NCBI GenBank assembly: GCA_045642025.1
Contig: JAZUIB010000033.1
Location: 1-31,459 of the forward strand
Direction of reading: 5' to 3'
Length of the DNA stretch: 31,459 nucleotides
Source of the DNA: Equadaptatus sp045642025
GTDB lineage: Bacteria > Synergistota > Synergistia > Synergistales > Synergistaceae
Shown here piece by piece: positions 7,731 through 15,944 of this stretch (within the stretch, counting starts at the first letter, position 1; the number at the start of each line of letters is the position of its first letter). Under the pieces are notes generated by a model. The model was not told the origin of the DNA, ran no database searches, and worked only from the letters and a program-made list of their open reading frames with translations. The translations under genes and the position numbers were made by a program.

Positions 7731-9263
7731 ATGGTATATGCAATTACCGGACTGGTGTGCATTCTCGTCGGTGCACTGGTCGGTTACGCTGCACACAATG
7801 CAGCACAAAGACGAAAATATCAAGATGCAAAAACAGACGCGGAAAAAATTCTCATTGATGCGAAACACAAAGCAGAACAGACAAAACGCGATATGGTTGC
7901 GGAAGGTAAAGACGAAGTTCATAAACTCCGTCAGGAATTCGAGCGTGATGCTAAAGAACGCAGAGCAGAAATTCAGCGTTCGGAAAAACGACTTGACCAG
8001 AAAGAAGAAAACCTTGACAAAAAACTTGACAACGTCAGCCGCAAGGAAGACGAACTCAGAAATCGTGAAATTCAGCTTCAAGAAAAGGTAACCCGCCTTT
8101 CAGAACGCGAAAACGAACTTGTCGAAAGACTTGAACTTATTGCAAAACTCACCAGAGAAGAAGCCAAAGCGCAGTTGATTGCGCAAGTTGAAAGCGAAGC
8201 ACAGCACCACATAGGTCTCCGTCTTAAGGCTCTCGAAGAAAAAGCAAAGCGTGAAGCGGATAAAACTGCACAGGATATAATAGCCACAGCCATCCAGCGC
8301 TGCGGTGTTGAATTTACATCTGATGCCGTTGTTACGGCAGTTGCGATTCCCTCGGATGAAATGAAGGGACGCATCATAGGCCGTGAAGGACGCAACATTA
8401 GAACCTTCGAAACACTAACGGGTGTTGACCTTATAGTTGATGACAGCCCGGAAGTAGTTACACTCAGCAGCTTCGATCCGGTACGCCGTGAAGTGGCAAG
8501 AGTTGCTCTTGAAAAACTTATTGCCGATGGTCGAATTCATCCAACACGCATTGAAGAAATTATTGCAAAAGCGGAGAAAGAAGTTCAGGAACAAGTTCTT
8601 GAAACGGCTGACGCTGCCCTTATGGAAACCGGCATCAAAGACATGAACGACAGCCTTGCCGAAATCCTCGGACAACTCCGCTTCCGCACAAGTTATGGAC
8701 AGAACGCTCTGCACCATAGCCTTGAAGTTGCCCATCTTTCAAGCATACTCGCTGCCGAACTCGGTGTTGATCAGGGACTTGCAGCACGCGCAGGCCTGCT
8801 TCACGATATCGGCAAAGCAGTAGACTTCAAAATTGAAGGACCACATGCACAAATTGGTGCCAACCTTGCGAAACGATACGGCGAAGATCCTATTATCATT
8901 AACGCAATAGCAGCGCACCATGAAGAAGAAGAAGCAAAATCAATCTACGCAGTGATAGTAGCCGCCGCCGACGCAATAAGCGCCGCACGTCCAGGCGCAC
9001 GCAGAGAAAGCCTTGAAGCCTATGTCAAACGTCTTGAACAGCTCGAAGAAATCGCCAAAGGCTTCGAAGGCGTTGACAAAGCATTTGCAATTCAGGCAGG
9101 ACGCGAAGTCAGAGTTGTTGTCGAACCGACAATTACCGATGACGGTGCAATGCAGAAACTTGCATATGACATTGCGCGCCGCATAGAAGAAGAAATGCGC
9201 TATCCGGGACAGATTAAAGTTACACTTGTCCGTGAAACAAGAGCAGTTGACTACGCCAAGTAG
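7731..9263 (+). CDS. rny: Ribonuclease Y
   Basis: The 510-residue endoribonuclease initiates mRNA decay at the membrane. An N-terminal membrane segment (about 3-22) is followed by a long charged coiled coil (about 30-190), a KH domain with GRIIGREGRNIR (about 212-223), and an HD domain with LLHDIGKAVD (about 353-362) plus AAHHEEEEA. The length is typical (about 510-520). I chose the ATG at 7731: the GAGGTG just before it is the ribosome site with a six-base spacer, and the in-frame GTG at 7722 is part of that site. The TAG stop is directly followed by the GTG of the ymdB-like gene, a pairing (rny-ymdB) also known in Bacillus. Confidence 0.96.
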   Translation: MVYAITGLVCILVGALVGYAAHNAAQRRKYQDAKTDAEKILIDAKHKAEQTKRDMVAEGKDEVHKLRQEFERDAKERRAEIQRSEKRLDQKEENLDKKLDNVSRKEDELRNREIQLQEKVTRLSERENELVERLELIAKLTREEAKAQLIAQVESEAQHHIGLRLKALEEKAKREADKTAQDIIATAIQRCGVEFTSDAVVTAVAIPSDEMKGRIIGREGRNIRTFETLTGVDLIVDDSPEVVTLSSFDPVRREVARVALEKLIADGRIHPTRIEEIIAKAEKEVQEQVLETADAALMETGIKDMNDSLAEILGQLRFRTSYGQNALHHSLEVAHLSSILAAELGVDQGLAARAGLLHDIGKAVDFKIEGPHAQIGANLAKRYGEDPIIINAIAAHHEEEEAKSIYAVIVAAADAISAARPGARRESLEAYVKRLEQLEEIAKGFEGVDKAFAIQAGREVRVVVEPTITDDGAMQKLAYDIARRIEEEMRYPGQIKVTLVRETRAVDYAK

Positions 9264-10055
9264 GTGAGCCGGTTGAGAATACTTTTTATCGGTGACATTG
9301 ACGGTCGTCCCGGCAGAGAAGCCTGCAAACAGGCAATACCGAAACTCCGCGAACAATTCGGCAGCTTTGACTTCATAATCGCCGAAGGAGAAAATGCCGC
9401 AGGAGGTTTCGGACTTACGGAAAAAGTCATGAACGAACTCTTTGCTTCTGGAATTGACATTCTCACAAACGGCAACCATATATGGGACAAAAAAGATTTT
9501 GTACCGTACCTTGACAGCGAAACACGCATACTCCGTCCCGCAAACCACCCTGAAGGCACCCCTGGAAGAGGCTTTGCGGTGTTTGAAAAAAACGGAGAAA
9601 AGCTTGCAGTGATGTGTCTGCTTGGCAGAACCTTCATGCCCCCGCTTGACTGCCCGTTTAAATGTGCAGATGAACTGCTTAGCAAAAATGACATACCTGC
9701 GGTCTTTGTCGATTTTCACGGCGAAGCCACATCGGAAAAATATGCCTTCGGACGCTACGTTGACGGGCGTGTTTCGGCAGTAGCCGGCACCCACACCCAT
9801 GTACAGACAGCCGACGACCAAGTATTTTCCGGAGGCACGGCATACATTACTGACGCCGGAATGACAGGAGGACACGGAGGAATAATCGGCATGAGCTACG
9901 AATCAGTACTCCCGAAATTCCTCTGCGGTACACCATGCAAATTCGAAGTCTGCGACACAAACATCAGACTTCAAGGTGCAGTAATCGAAATCGACGGAGA
10001 AACAGGAAGAGCAATGGACATTACACGCATTGACTTTCCGTATGAAACCGAATAA
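9264..10055 (+). CDS. ymdB: YmdB-family metallophosphoesterase
   Basis: The 263-residue protein belongs to the TIGR00282/YmdB family of dimetal phosphoesterases, reported to hydrolyse cyclic nucleotides and to act in late adaptive responses in Bacillus. Metal-binding motifs visible are LFIGDIDGRPGR, GENAAGG, TNGNHIWD, the histidine in VDFHGEATSEK, and GTHTHVQTAD. It directly follows rny. The GTG at 9264 abuts the rny stop; an in-frame TTG at 9273 is a real alternative, because it would use AGGTGA as ribosome site and give the usual start (M)RILFIGD. A strong terminator follows at once. Confidence 0.93.
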   Translation: MSRLRILFIGDIDGRPGREACKQAIPKLREQFGSFDFIIAEGENAAGGFGLTEKVMNELFASGIDILTNGNHIWDKKDFVPYLDSETRILRPANHPEGTPGRGFAVFEKNGEKLAVMCLLGRTFMPPLDCPFKCADELLSKNDIPAVFVDFHGEATSEKYAFGRYVDGRVSAVAGTHTHVQTADDQVFSGGTAYITDAGMTGGHGGIIGMSYESVLPKFLCGTPCKFEVCDTNIRLQGAVIEIDGETGRAMDITRIDFPYETE

Positions 10056-10060
10056 CAGCA

Positions 10061-10093
10061 AAAATGACCTGACAGCACGTCAGGTCATTTTTT
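10061..10093 (+). terminator. Intrinsic terminator after ymdB
   Basis: AAAATGACCTGAC and GTCAGGTCATTTT form a 13-bp stem with a five-base loop and a TTTTTT tail, beginning six bases past the stop. The A/T arms also allow it to work from the other side. Confidence 0.9.
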
Positions 10094-10107
10094 GGCGATT
10101 GTGCATA

Positions 10108-10136
10108 TTGCAAAACCTATAGCCCAACTATAAAAT
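10108..10136 (+). promoter_or_regulatory. Candidate promoter of the 19-codon ORF
   Basis: TTGCAA at 10108-10113 and TAAAAT at 10131-10136 are spaced by 17 bases, 50 bases before the small ORF. Confidence 0.4.
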
Positions 10137-10185
10137 ATTGTGTGAAAATAATATCTGGGACAAAACATTAAAAGGATGTATAACT

Positions 10186-10245
10186 ATGCCAGAAAAAAGA
10201 GAACACAGGAATAGCATAATGGCAAAAATTTGCAAAACAACATAA
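10186..10245 (+). pseudogene. 19-codon ORF: remnant or leader copy of the symporter 5' end
   Basis: The tiny ORF begins MPEKREHRNS; the downstream symporter begins MTEKREQWGS. The similarity extends to DNA: both have AAAGGA exactly nine bases before ATG, then GA(A/G)AAAAGAGAACA. It diverges after about 12 codons and stops at the foot of a terminator hairpin. The simplest reading is a decayed partial duplication of the symporter gene. A regulatory leader peptide is the alternative, but the likely symporter promoter lies downstream of it. Confidence 0.45.
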
Positions 10246-10275
10246 AAATAGCCTGACAGGTGTCAGACTATTTTT
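10244..10275 (+). terminator. Hairpin terminator after the 19-codon ORF
   Basis: AAAAATAG and CTATTTTT enclose an inner stem CTGACA-GG-TGTCAG, with one mismatch between the two stems. It begins inside the stop codon of the small ORF. Its core resembles the ymdB terminator (CCTGACA). Confidence 0.75.
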
Positions 10276-10382
10276 ATAGCTAAACACATAAAAACTTTGC
10301 AAACGTAAAAAATATTAAAAAATAACTTACAAAAATAAATAATTTTTGATAAAACTGATTATAAAACATAAAATTATTAAAT

Positions 10383-10411
10383 TTGCCATAAAACAAAAAA
10401 TATGATATAAA
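10383..10411 (+). promoter_or_regulatory. Promoter of the symporter gene
   Basis: TTGCCA at 10383-10388 and TATAAA at 10406-10411 are 17 bases apart, about 40 bases before the start codon, in a very AT-rich setting. Confidence 0.55.
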
Positions 10412-10450
10412 AACTCTCCGTTAGTTTTGATACTGAAAGGACGTGCACTC

Positions 10451-11809
10451 ATGACGGAGAAAAGAGAACAGTGGGGCAGCAAATTCGGAATGCTTATGGC
10501 TGCCGCAGGGTCAGCCATAGGACTTGGCAATATATGGCGATTTCCCTACATAACAGGCAAATACGGGGGCGCGGTGTTTGTTTTAACCTACCTTATTGTT
10601 GTATGCTTAATCGGACTTTCGCTCATGATGGCTGAACAGGCGATAGGCCGCGCCGGAAAATCAGATGCTGTCGGCAGCCTGCTCAAGCTCGGCGGCAAAA
10701 AATGGTCGATAGTTGGTTGGATGGGCTTTATTGTTGCCTTTGTCATCCTTTCCTACTATGCTGTAATTGCAGGATGGACTCTTGCTTATTTCTGTGGGTC
10801 AATCGATGTATTCAGTAATCTTCTACAAGGCGCAGCGCAGGGTAAAGCGGCAGATTTGTTCGGCAGCTTTGTATCTAACCAGTACTATTGCATAGCATTT
10901 TTCCTTGCGGTAATGTTTGTCACCGCGACAATAGTTTACAGAGGCATTGCGAAAGGCGTTGAAGCAAGCTGCAAAATTCTTATGCCGACACTCTTTGTCA
11001 TACTTCTTCTGCTTGTTGTCCGCGCAGTCACACTACCAGGAGCCTCAAAAGGCATCAGCTTCTACCTCAAACCCGACTTTGCGAAACTCACAGCGGAAGG
11101 CATACTTGCCGCAATCGGACAGGCATTCTATTCACTTTCGCTGGCAATGGGAATAATGATCGTTTACGGCAGCTACTTCACGGAAGACACCTCAATACCG
11201 CGTTCAGCATGCACAATATCGCTGCTTGACACCTCAGTAGCCTTCCTCGCTGGACTTGTGATATTCCCCAGCGCGCTTGCCTTCGGCATAGAGCCGAACG
11301 CCGGAGTTGCCCTCACCTTCATTACTCTTCCCAGCGTATTTGCGCAAATGCCGGCAGGAATGCTCTTCTCGGCAGGTTTCTTCCTGCTGCTGTTCATAGC
11401 GGCGCTCACCTCTTGCATTTCGCTTTTTGAAGTTGCCGTTGCGTTCGGCATAGACCATCTCGGCTTTGAACGCAAAAAATCAACAGTTGTCATGGCAATC
11501 CTCATCACACTGCTCGGAATACCCTCAGCACTTTCCGTCGGCGGACATTTCCCGAAAATCTTTGGCATGGACTGCCTTGATTTCTTCGACTACGTTACAA
11601 ACAACCTGATAATGCCGATAGGCGGCATACTCCTCACAATCTTTGCCGGTTGGGTATGGACGGAAGGCGCGAAAGCAGAACTCACAAACCACGGCAAAAA
11701 CGAGTTCAAACTGTACAAAGTGTGGCTTTTGATCTGCCGCATAGTAGCGCCGGCTGCAATTTTCATTATCCTTGCAGCTGACATCTATGGCAAATATTTT
11801 AAAAAATAA
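10451..11809 (+). CDS. Sodium:neurotransmitter symporter (NSS/SNF) family transporter
   Basis: The 452-residue inner-membrane protein belongs to the LeuT-type NSS family, which couples uptake of an amino acid or amine to sodium. Diagnostic is the first membrane segment, GSAIGLGNIWRFPYITGKYGGAVF, with the unwound substrate/Na+ site. About eleven hydrophobic segments follow, as in many bacterial members that lack TM12. GQAFYSLSLAMGIMIVYGSY corresponds to TM6 and its substrate-binding break. The substrate is not predictable; tryptophan, tyrosine or branched-chain amino acids are usual. The ATG at 10451 has AAAGGA nine bases upstream; an in-frame TTG at 10427 lies upstream of that site and is unlikely. 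It is a single-gene unit with its own promoter and terminator. Confidence 0.92.
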   Translation: MTEKREQWGSKFGMLMAAAGSAIGLGNIWRFPYITGKYGGAVFVLTYLIVVCLIGLSLMMAEQAIGRAGKSDAVGSLLKLGGKKWSIVGWMGFIVAFVILSYYAVIAGWTLAYFCGSIDVFSNLLQGAAQGKAADLFGSFVSNQYYCIAFFLAVMFVTATIVYRGIAKGVEASCKILMPTLFVILLLLVVRAVTLPGASKGISFYLKPDFAKLTAEGILAAIGQAFYSLSLAMGIMIVYGSYFTEDTSIPRSACTISLLDTSVAFLAGLVIFPSALAFGIEPNAGVALTFITLPSVFAQMPAGMLFSAGFFLLLFIAALTSCISLFEVAVAFGIDHLGFERKKSTVVMAILITLLGIPSALSVGGHFPKIFGMDCLDFFDYVTNNLIMPIGGILLTIFAGWVWTEGAKAELTNHGKNEFKLYKVWLLICRIVAPAAIFIILAADIYGKYFKK

Positions 11810-11831
11810 GATATTATTGAAATTTAAAACT

Positions 11832-11861
11832 AAAACGGAACTCCTTAAGGGGTTCCGTTTT
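11832..11861. terminator. Bidirectional terminator between symporter gene and alr
   Basis: AAAACGGAAC and GTTCCGTTTT form a 10-bp stem, extended by CC/GG pairs around TTAA. The A and T arms serve both converging transcripts. Confidence 0.9.
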
Positions 11862-11883
11862 ACACATATACATACTGCATTTT

Positions 11884-12981
11884 TTACAAAGAAGTTCTGA
11901 TATACCTTCTTTCAACACGTTTTGAAATAGCACATACAATTTCATAGCCTATTGTACCTGCATCTTGTGCCATATCATCGGCTGTGTAGTTGCTGTTGAT
12001 GAGTATGACTTCGTCATTTGCTTTTATGTTTGGAATATCTGAAACATCCACAGTGAACTGATCCATACATACGCGCCCTACAAGCGGTGCACTCTTACCG
12101 TTTATGATAACGCGGCCTTTATTTGAAAGTGCTCTGCTGTATCCGTCAGCATATCCTGTAGGTATTGTCGCAATGCGCATATTATGGTCAGCACGGAAGG
12201 TTCTTCCGTAACCAATGGTTTCACCTGCATAAACTGTCTTTACCATGGAAATTACAGATTTCCATTCAAGAGCATGTTGTATGCCTTCTGGAAGTATGTT
12301 TGCATAATCAGGCTTTAGACCGTAAAGAATTACTCCTAATCTTGCAAAATTTCCGTAAGGCTTATGCCATAGAGCACCTGCAGAATTCATACAGTGGTTG
12401 TAAGGCAGATTTAAATCTCTAACACGTTCACATATTGCCTTGAATTTTGCAAACTGTGTTTCGGTAAAAGTATTTTCATTCGGTGTGTCCGCAACGCAAA
12501 GATGTGTGAAAAGTCCGGTAAGATTAAAGTGCTTTGCAAATTCCCGTATTGTTTTTTCACACGACTCAGGATTATCAGCATTTAAGCCAATACGGTTCAT
12601 GCCTGTGTCAATGGCAAACTGAGCAGTAATGTTTCTATCTGCCAGTGCCATAGCATGTTTTCTATCCACGAGGGTCTGTGTGATATCAAACTCGGCAAGA
12701 TTATGTGCTTCTTCGGGCGGCGTATATCCGAGAATAAGCACCTGTCCTCGTATTCCTGCATTGCGCAGGGCTACAGCTTCGTTCAGATTGGATACGGCAA
12801 AATTATTGCAGCCGGCATTTTGCAAGGCTATGGCAACCTGTGTTTCACCATGGCCGTAAGCATCAGCTTTGACGACACTCATTATTTCACAGTGGTCAGA
12901 TTTTTTCATAATCTCACGTCTGCAAATCTTGTAATTATTGACGATAGTCTGCAAATTTATTTCTGTCCAGCAGCGTCTCAT
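11884..12981 (-). CDS. alr: Alanine racemase
   Basis: The 365-residue PLP enzyme interconverts L- and D-alanine for peptidoglycan. The PLP lysine is K38 in SVVKADAYGHG. The catalytic tyrosine lies in the IPTGYADG motif, and GRVCMDQFTVD is the conserved active-site strand. AIDTGMNRIGL and FTHLCVAD are typical barrel motifs. The length is slightly short but normal. The ATG overlaps the stop of the HD-hydrolase gene by three bases, so the two are translated together. A related serine racemase activity cannot be excluded. It is distinct from the other PLP-barrel protein in this window, yggS. Confidence 0.94.
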   Translation of the reverse strand: MRRCWTEINLQTIVNNYKICRREIMKKSDHCEIMSVVKADAYGHGETQVAIALQNAGCNNFAVSNLNEAVALRNAGIRGQVLILGYTPPEEAHNLAEFDITQTLVDRKHAMALADRNITAQFAIDTGMNRIGLNADNPESCEKTIREFAKHFNLTGLFTHLCVADTPNENTFTETQFAKFKAICERVRDLNLPYNHCMNSAGALWHKPYGNFARLGVILYGLKPDYANILPEGIQHALEWKSVISMVKTVYAGETIGYGRTFRADHNMRIATIPTGYADGYSRALSNKGRVIINGKSAPLVGRVCMDQFTVDVSDIPNIKANDEVILINSNYTADDMAQDAGTIGYEIVCAISKRVERRYIRTSL

Positions 12982-13748
12982 TGCAGTTCACCTCTTGAAT
13001 TAATTTTCATCATAATTTCGGCGCAAAGAGCATCTATTCCCAGTGGGCTTAAGTCGGCAAGAATTCTGTCAAACAGTCCTGCATTTTTTACAGTTTTAAT
13101 GCTGTACGCAAAATTAAGATCAAGGCCCCAGCAAAGTTCAATCAGCCTAAAATCGTACAGAGATTTTACAAATTTGTAATTACCCTTGCCTGTACGTTTT
13201 ACATCTTCCACCAAATCCTGTGTAAGGCCTTTGTATTGTCTGTGCCACGGAAATAAATCAGAAATAGTGCCGTTGTCTATCCTTTTCTGGAACTGAAAGA
13301 AAATATCTATCTTGTCAGCATCGCGAATCATTTTGGTATAACGTAATGCGTTTTCTGGGACATCATCAGCAATATCAAGTTTATTGTGGTTTTTAATTGC
13401 GCACAATACAATCGATTTTGTTTCAGCGCTTATATAGCTCCAGTCAAATTCCTGCTGTAGAATTGCAACACCGAGATCTGCATGGTCTTCGCTTGCCGTG
13501 TCTTTAAATGTTTTGTGTTTTTCATATTGCTGGAAACGTCCTGTGTCGTGCAGCAGGCCAATTGCAAAGCAGAGGTTGTGTTCATTTGCAGTATCCCAAT
13601 GTTCTGATTCGGCGATTGCGAGTGCATTTTGAGCAACGCGCTCTGAGTGACCGATTTTGTATGCGAGCACACTGTCAAAAAGCCCGTTTTTGCCAAATCG
13701 TGCTGTGAAATTTCTGAACCACCGCCGTGTATTTTCAATATCGAGCAT
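12978..13748 (-). CDS. HD-domain phosphohydrolase
   Basis: The 256-residue cytoplasmic protein has an HD metal-dependent phosphohydrolase core: the histidine in YKIGHSERV, the HD pair in GLLHDTGRF, histidines in DHADLG and IKNHNK, and the aspartate in RDADKID. Related proteins include nucleotidases and dNTPases, and the substrate is unknown. I chose the ATG at 13748 because GAAGGTGA precedes it closely; the frame is open 57 codons further, but that part looks untranslated (K/R/Y-rich, no ribosome site). It forms a two-gene unit with alr, divergent from the lipid A operon. Confidence 0.85.
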   Translation of the reverse strand: MLDIENTRRWFRNFTARFGKNGLFDSVLAYKIGHSERVAQNALAIAESEHWDTANEHNLCFAIGLLHDTGRFQQYEKHKTFKDTASEDHADLGVAILQQEFDWSYISAETKSIVLCAIKNHNKLDIADDVPENALRYTKMIRDADKIDIFFQFQKRIDNGTISDLFPWHRQYKGLTQDLVEDVKRTGKGNYKFVKSLYDFRLIELCWGLDLNFAYSIKTVKNAGLFDRILADLSPLGIDALCAEIMMKINSRGELQ

Positions 13749-13766
13749 ACAATCACCTTCAAAACA

Positions 13767-13772
13767 ATTATA
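13767..13772 (-). promoter_or_regulatory. Candidate -10 box of HD-hydrolase/alr transcript
   Basis: The minus strand reads TATAAT here, about 19 bases before the ATG. The -35 region is poor, so support is modest. Confidence 0.3.
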
Positions 13773-13863
13773 TACCCAAAATGTACTCATTTGCTTTTTA
13801 TTATTGCCGATGAAAATTGATAAAATGCGGCGGCAAGTTAATATCGCCCGAGTGATGTATTTA

Positions 13864-13872
13864 TGGTATACT
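13864..13872 (+). promoter_or_regulatory. Candidate extended -10 promoter of the lipid A/Kdo operon
   Basis: TGGTATACT fits an extended -10 element (TG-N-TATAAT, one mismatch), about 130 bases before the lpxI start. No good -35 is seen, as is common for extended -10 promoters. Confidence 0.4.
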
Positions 13873-13912
13873 TTATAACGGATTTGCACGCGCATGGGTG
13901 CGTATTTTGTGG

Positions 13913-13931
13913 TGCACACATATGTTGTGCA
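13913..13931 (+). promoter_or_regulatory. Inverted repeat in the lpxI leader
   Basis: TGCACA and TGTGCA flank a seven-base AT-rich spacer (CATATGT), between the candidate promoter and the lpxI start. It could be an operator or a leader hairpin. Confidence 0.3.
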
Positions 13932-14001
13932 AAGCGCATTGACAGCATATGAACATTAATCCTTGCGTTTTGTAAAGCCAGTTGACCCGGAGGTGAAGAT
14001 T

Positions 14002-14805
14002 TTGGGTAAAATTGCACTTATTGCTGGAGAAGGCATGCTTCCTGTTTCAATTGCAGAACAGCTTGCCAAGCAGAATGATGCGCCTGTTGTTTACAGTCTG
14101 AGGCGTTGTGGTGCTGATGAACTTAAAGCCAATGCCTACAAGATTATAGATATGCAGAGACCAAATTTAGGTGCTGCAATTAAAAGTATGTCAGAAGAAA
14201 ATGTTGATCGTCTGATTATGGCAGGGCGTGTGTCCAAGTCGCTTATGTTCAGACCAGCGCTATTTGATTTTACGTCACAAAAATTCCTTGCTGGAGTTCT
14301 GTTTCGTGATGATCATTCCTTGCTTGGTGCGATTGTGGATTTTTTTGAGAAGCATGGTATTAAAGTTCTGGGATATAAGGATATTGTTGCTAATCTGCTT
14401 GCCAGAGAGGGATTTATTGCAGGTCGTGAACCTATTGCGGAAGAACAAAAAGATATCGTGTACGGTTTTGAAATATGCAAAAAACTAGTACCGCTTTCTT
14501 TCGGTCAGTCTGTTGTTGTACATGACGGCGCTGTTATTGCAGTAGAAGCTATAGAGGGTACAGATAAAATGATTCTCCGTGCAGGTGAACTGACTAAGGG
14601 CGGAGTTGTTGTAAAGATGATGCGCCTTGACCAGGATGAACGTTACGATATTCCGACGATAGGAGTGCATACACTTGATAATATGGCCTCGGCAGGACTT
14701 ACATGTCTGGCTGTTCATGCAGGACATACCTTGATTATGGACCCCTACAAATTTGGAGAGATAGCAAAGCGCTATAAAATTGCAGTGATCGGAGTTGCGG
14801 TATGA
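14002..14805 (+). CDS. lpxI: UDP-2,3-diacylglucosamine diphosphatase LpxI
   Basis: The 267-residue peripheral enzyme hydrolyses UDP-2,3-diacylglucosamine to lipid X, the fourth step of lipid A synthesis, in organisms that lack LpxH. It is recognised from the DUF1009/LpxI pattern: GKIALIAGEGMLP at the start, DRLIMAGRVSKSL, FRDDHSLLGAIVDFFEKHGIKV, and the C-terminal catalytic domain with VVVHDGAVIAVEAIEGTD, VVKMMRLDQDERYDIPTIG and GLTCLAVHAGHTLI. The start is a TTG at 14002, six bases after a GGAGGTG ribosome site; the frame is open upstream to 13963 but that would bury the ribosome site in the gene. The stop overlaps lpxB by four bases. It is the first gene of the ten-gene operon. Confidence 0.93.
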   Translation: MGKIALIAGEGMLPVSIAEQLAKQNDAPVVYSLRRCGADELKANAYKIIDMQRPNLGAAIKSMSEENVDRLIMAGRVSKSLMFRPALFDFTSQKFLAGVLFRDDHSLLGAIVDFFEKHGIKVLGYKDIVANLLAREGFIAGREPIAEEQKDIVYGFEICKKLVPLSFGQSVVVHDGAVIAVEAIEGTDKMILRAGELTKGGVVVKMMRLDQDERYDIPTIGVHTLDNMASAGLTCLAVHAGHTLIMDPYKFGEIAKRYKIAVIGVAV

Positions 14806-15944
14806 AATCAGTATTCCTAAGTTCTGCTGAAGCTTCAGGTGACCACTATATGGCGGAAATTGCCAAAGCTTTGCGGGCCAATGGTTTTGACCACGAGCTT
14901 TGGGGCATGGGTTCCGCAGAATCCAGAGCGGCAGGTATTGATGTGCTGTGGCCAGGAGAACATCTTCAGCTTTTTGGGCTTACGGAAGTTTTTTCATCTA
15001 TACCGCGTATTTTGCGGCTGCTGAAGGAAGCGGCGCAGACCGTTGTCCGCCGCAATCCTGACGCAGTTGTTGTTGTGGACAGTCCTGACTATCATCTGCG
15101 GCTACTTGCTAAACTGCGCAAATACGGCTATGGAGGCCCTGTGTTTTACATTTCACCGCCGACAGTGTGGGCGTGGCGAAGCGGAAGGGTGAAATATCTA
15201 CGGCGTTACGTGACGGAATGTTTTCCTCTATATGGATTTGAGCATGAATATTTTGCGGCGCATGGTTGTAATTCTTATTGGGACGGCGCTCCGCTGCTTG
15301 AGGAGTTTGTGAAGCGCGGGGAGACAGAAATTCCTGACGAGTTTGCGGGAAACGACAAAATTGTTGCCTTTATGCCAGGCTCTCGCCGCAGTGAAGTTAC
15401 AAAGCTGATTCCTGTCATGGAGCAGATAGCATGCAATTTGGAGAAATGCGGCTGGCAGCCTGTGTTCTCTGTAGCTCCTGGACTTAATCCTTCGGTTAGA
15501 GAACAACTTATTAAAACGCTTGATGAGAAAAAACTGAGGCATTTTGATGGTCAGGGTCGTGAACTGCTGAAAGCTGCACAATGTTCTGTCAGCGCAAGCG
15601 GCACGATTACCGTCGAATCGCTGCTTTTGGACAGATATATGGTTTCAATTTATAAAATGGGGGTAATTTCCGGGTTTATCGCAAATATGATAGTCAAACC
15701 CGGACTTCCCAAGGGATGTTTCTCAATGACCAACATCATAGCCAATGAAGAGATATTCCCTGAATTTTTTCAAAATAAATGTACACCGGAAGCTGTTACT
15801 GCGAGTGTGCTTGCATGGCTTGACGGAAACGCTGAATTTCGCAGCGCTGTATCGGAAAAACTGGCTTTGACAAGGGCAAAACTGGGTAGAACTGGAGTTT
15901 ACGAGCGCTGGGCAAAACGCATTATGGAGAGGATAGCATGCTGA
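14802..15944 (+). CDS. lpxB: Lipid-A-disaccharide synthase LpxB
   Basis: The 380-residue GT-B (GT19) glycosyltransferase condenses lipid X with UDP-diacylglucosamine, directly using the product of LpxI. Key segments are SSAEASGDHYMAEI at the N-terminus, ELWGMGSAESRAAG, VVDSPDYHLRLLA, ISPPTVWAWRSGR, CFPLYGFEHEYF, FMPGSRRSEV and SASGTITVESLL. The length is normal. The ATG lies in an ATGA overlap with lpxI, and its 3' end overlaps msbA by seven bases. A second LpxB-like module is fused to LpxK two genes downstream; this one has the canonical motifs and is most likely the disaccharide synthase. Confidence 0.96.
   Translation: MKSVFLSSAEASGDHYMAEIAKALRANGFDHELWGMGSAESRAAGIDVLWPGEHLQLFGLTEVFSSIPRILRLLKEAAQTVVRRNPDAVVVVDSPDYHLRLLAKLRKYGYGGPVFYISPPTVWAWRSGRVKYLRRYVTECFPLYGFEHEYFAAHGCNSYWDGAPLLEEFVKRGETEIPDEFAGNDKIVAFMPGSRRSEVTKLIPVMEQIACNLEKCGWQPVFSVAPGLNPSVREQLIKTLDEKKLRHFDGQGRELLKAAQCSVSASGTITVESLLLDRYMVSIYKMGVISGFIANMIVKPGLPKGCFSMTNIIANEEIFPEFFQNKCTPEAVTASVLAWLDGNAEFRSAVSEKLALTRAKLGRTGVYERWAKRIMERIAC

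Larger units (their letters stand above)
10094..10450. other. AT-rich region with a mini transcription unit before the symporter gene
   Basis: The gap after the ymdB terminator contains, in order, a sigma-70-like promoter, a ribosome site, a 19-codon ORF resembling the start of the downstream gene, a hairpin terminator, about 100 bases of very AT-rich DNA, and the promoter of the symporter gene. Confidence 0.5.

Noticed and set aside
8940..9875. 311-codon minus-strand open frame
   Set aside because: It is antisense to rny and ymdB, which are certain; its composition is typical of a shadow frame.
13749..13919. Extended N-terminus of the HD hydrolase
   Set aside because: It lacks a ribosome site and has non-protein-like composition; GAAGGTGA precedes the ATG at 13748.
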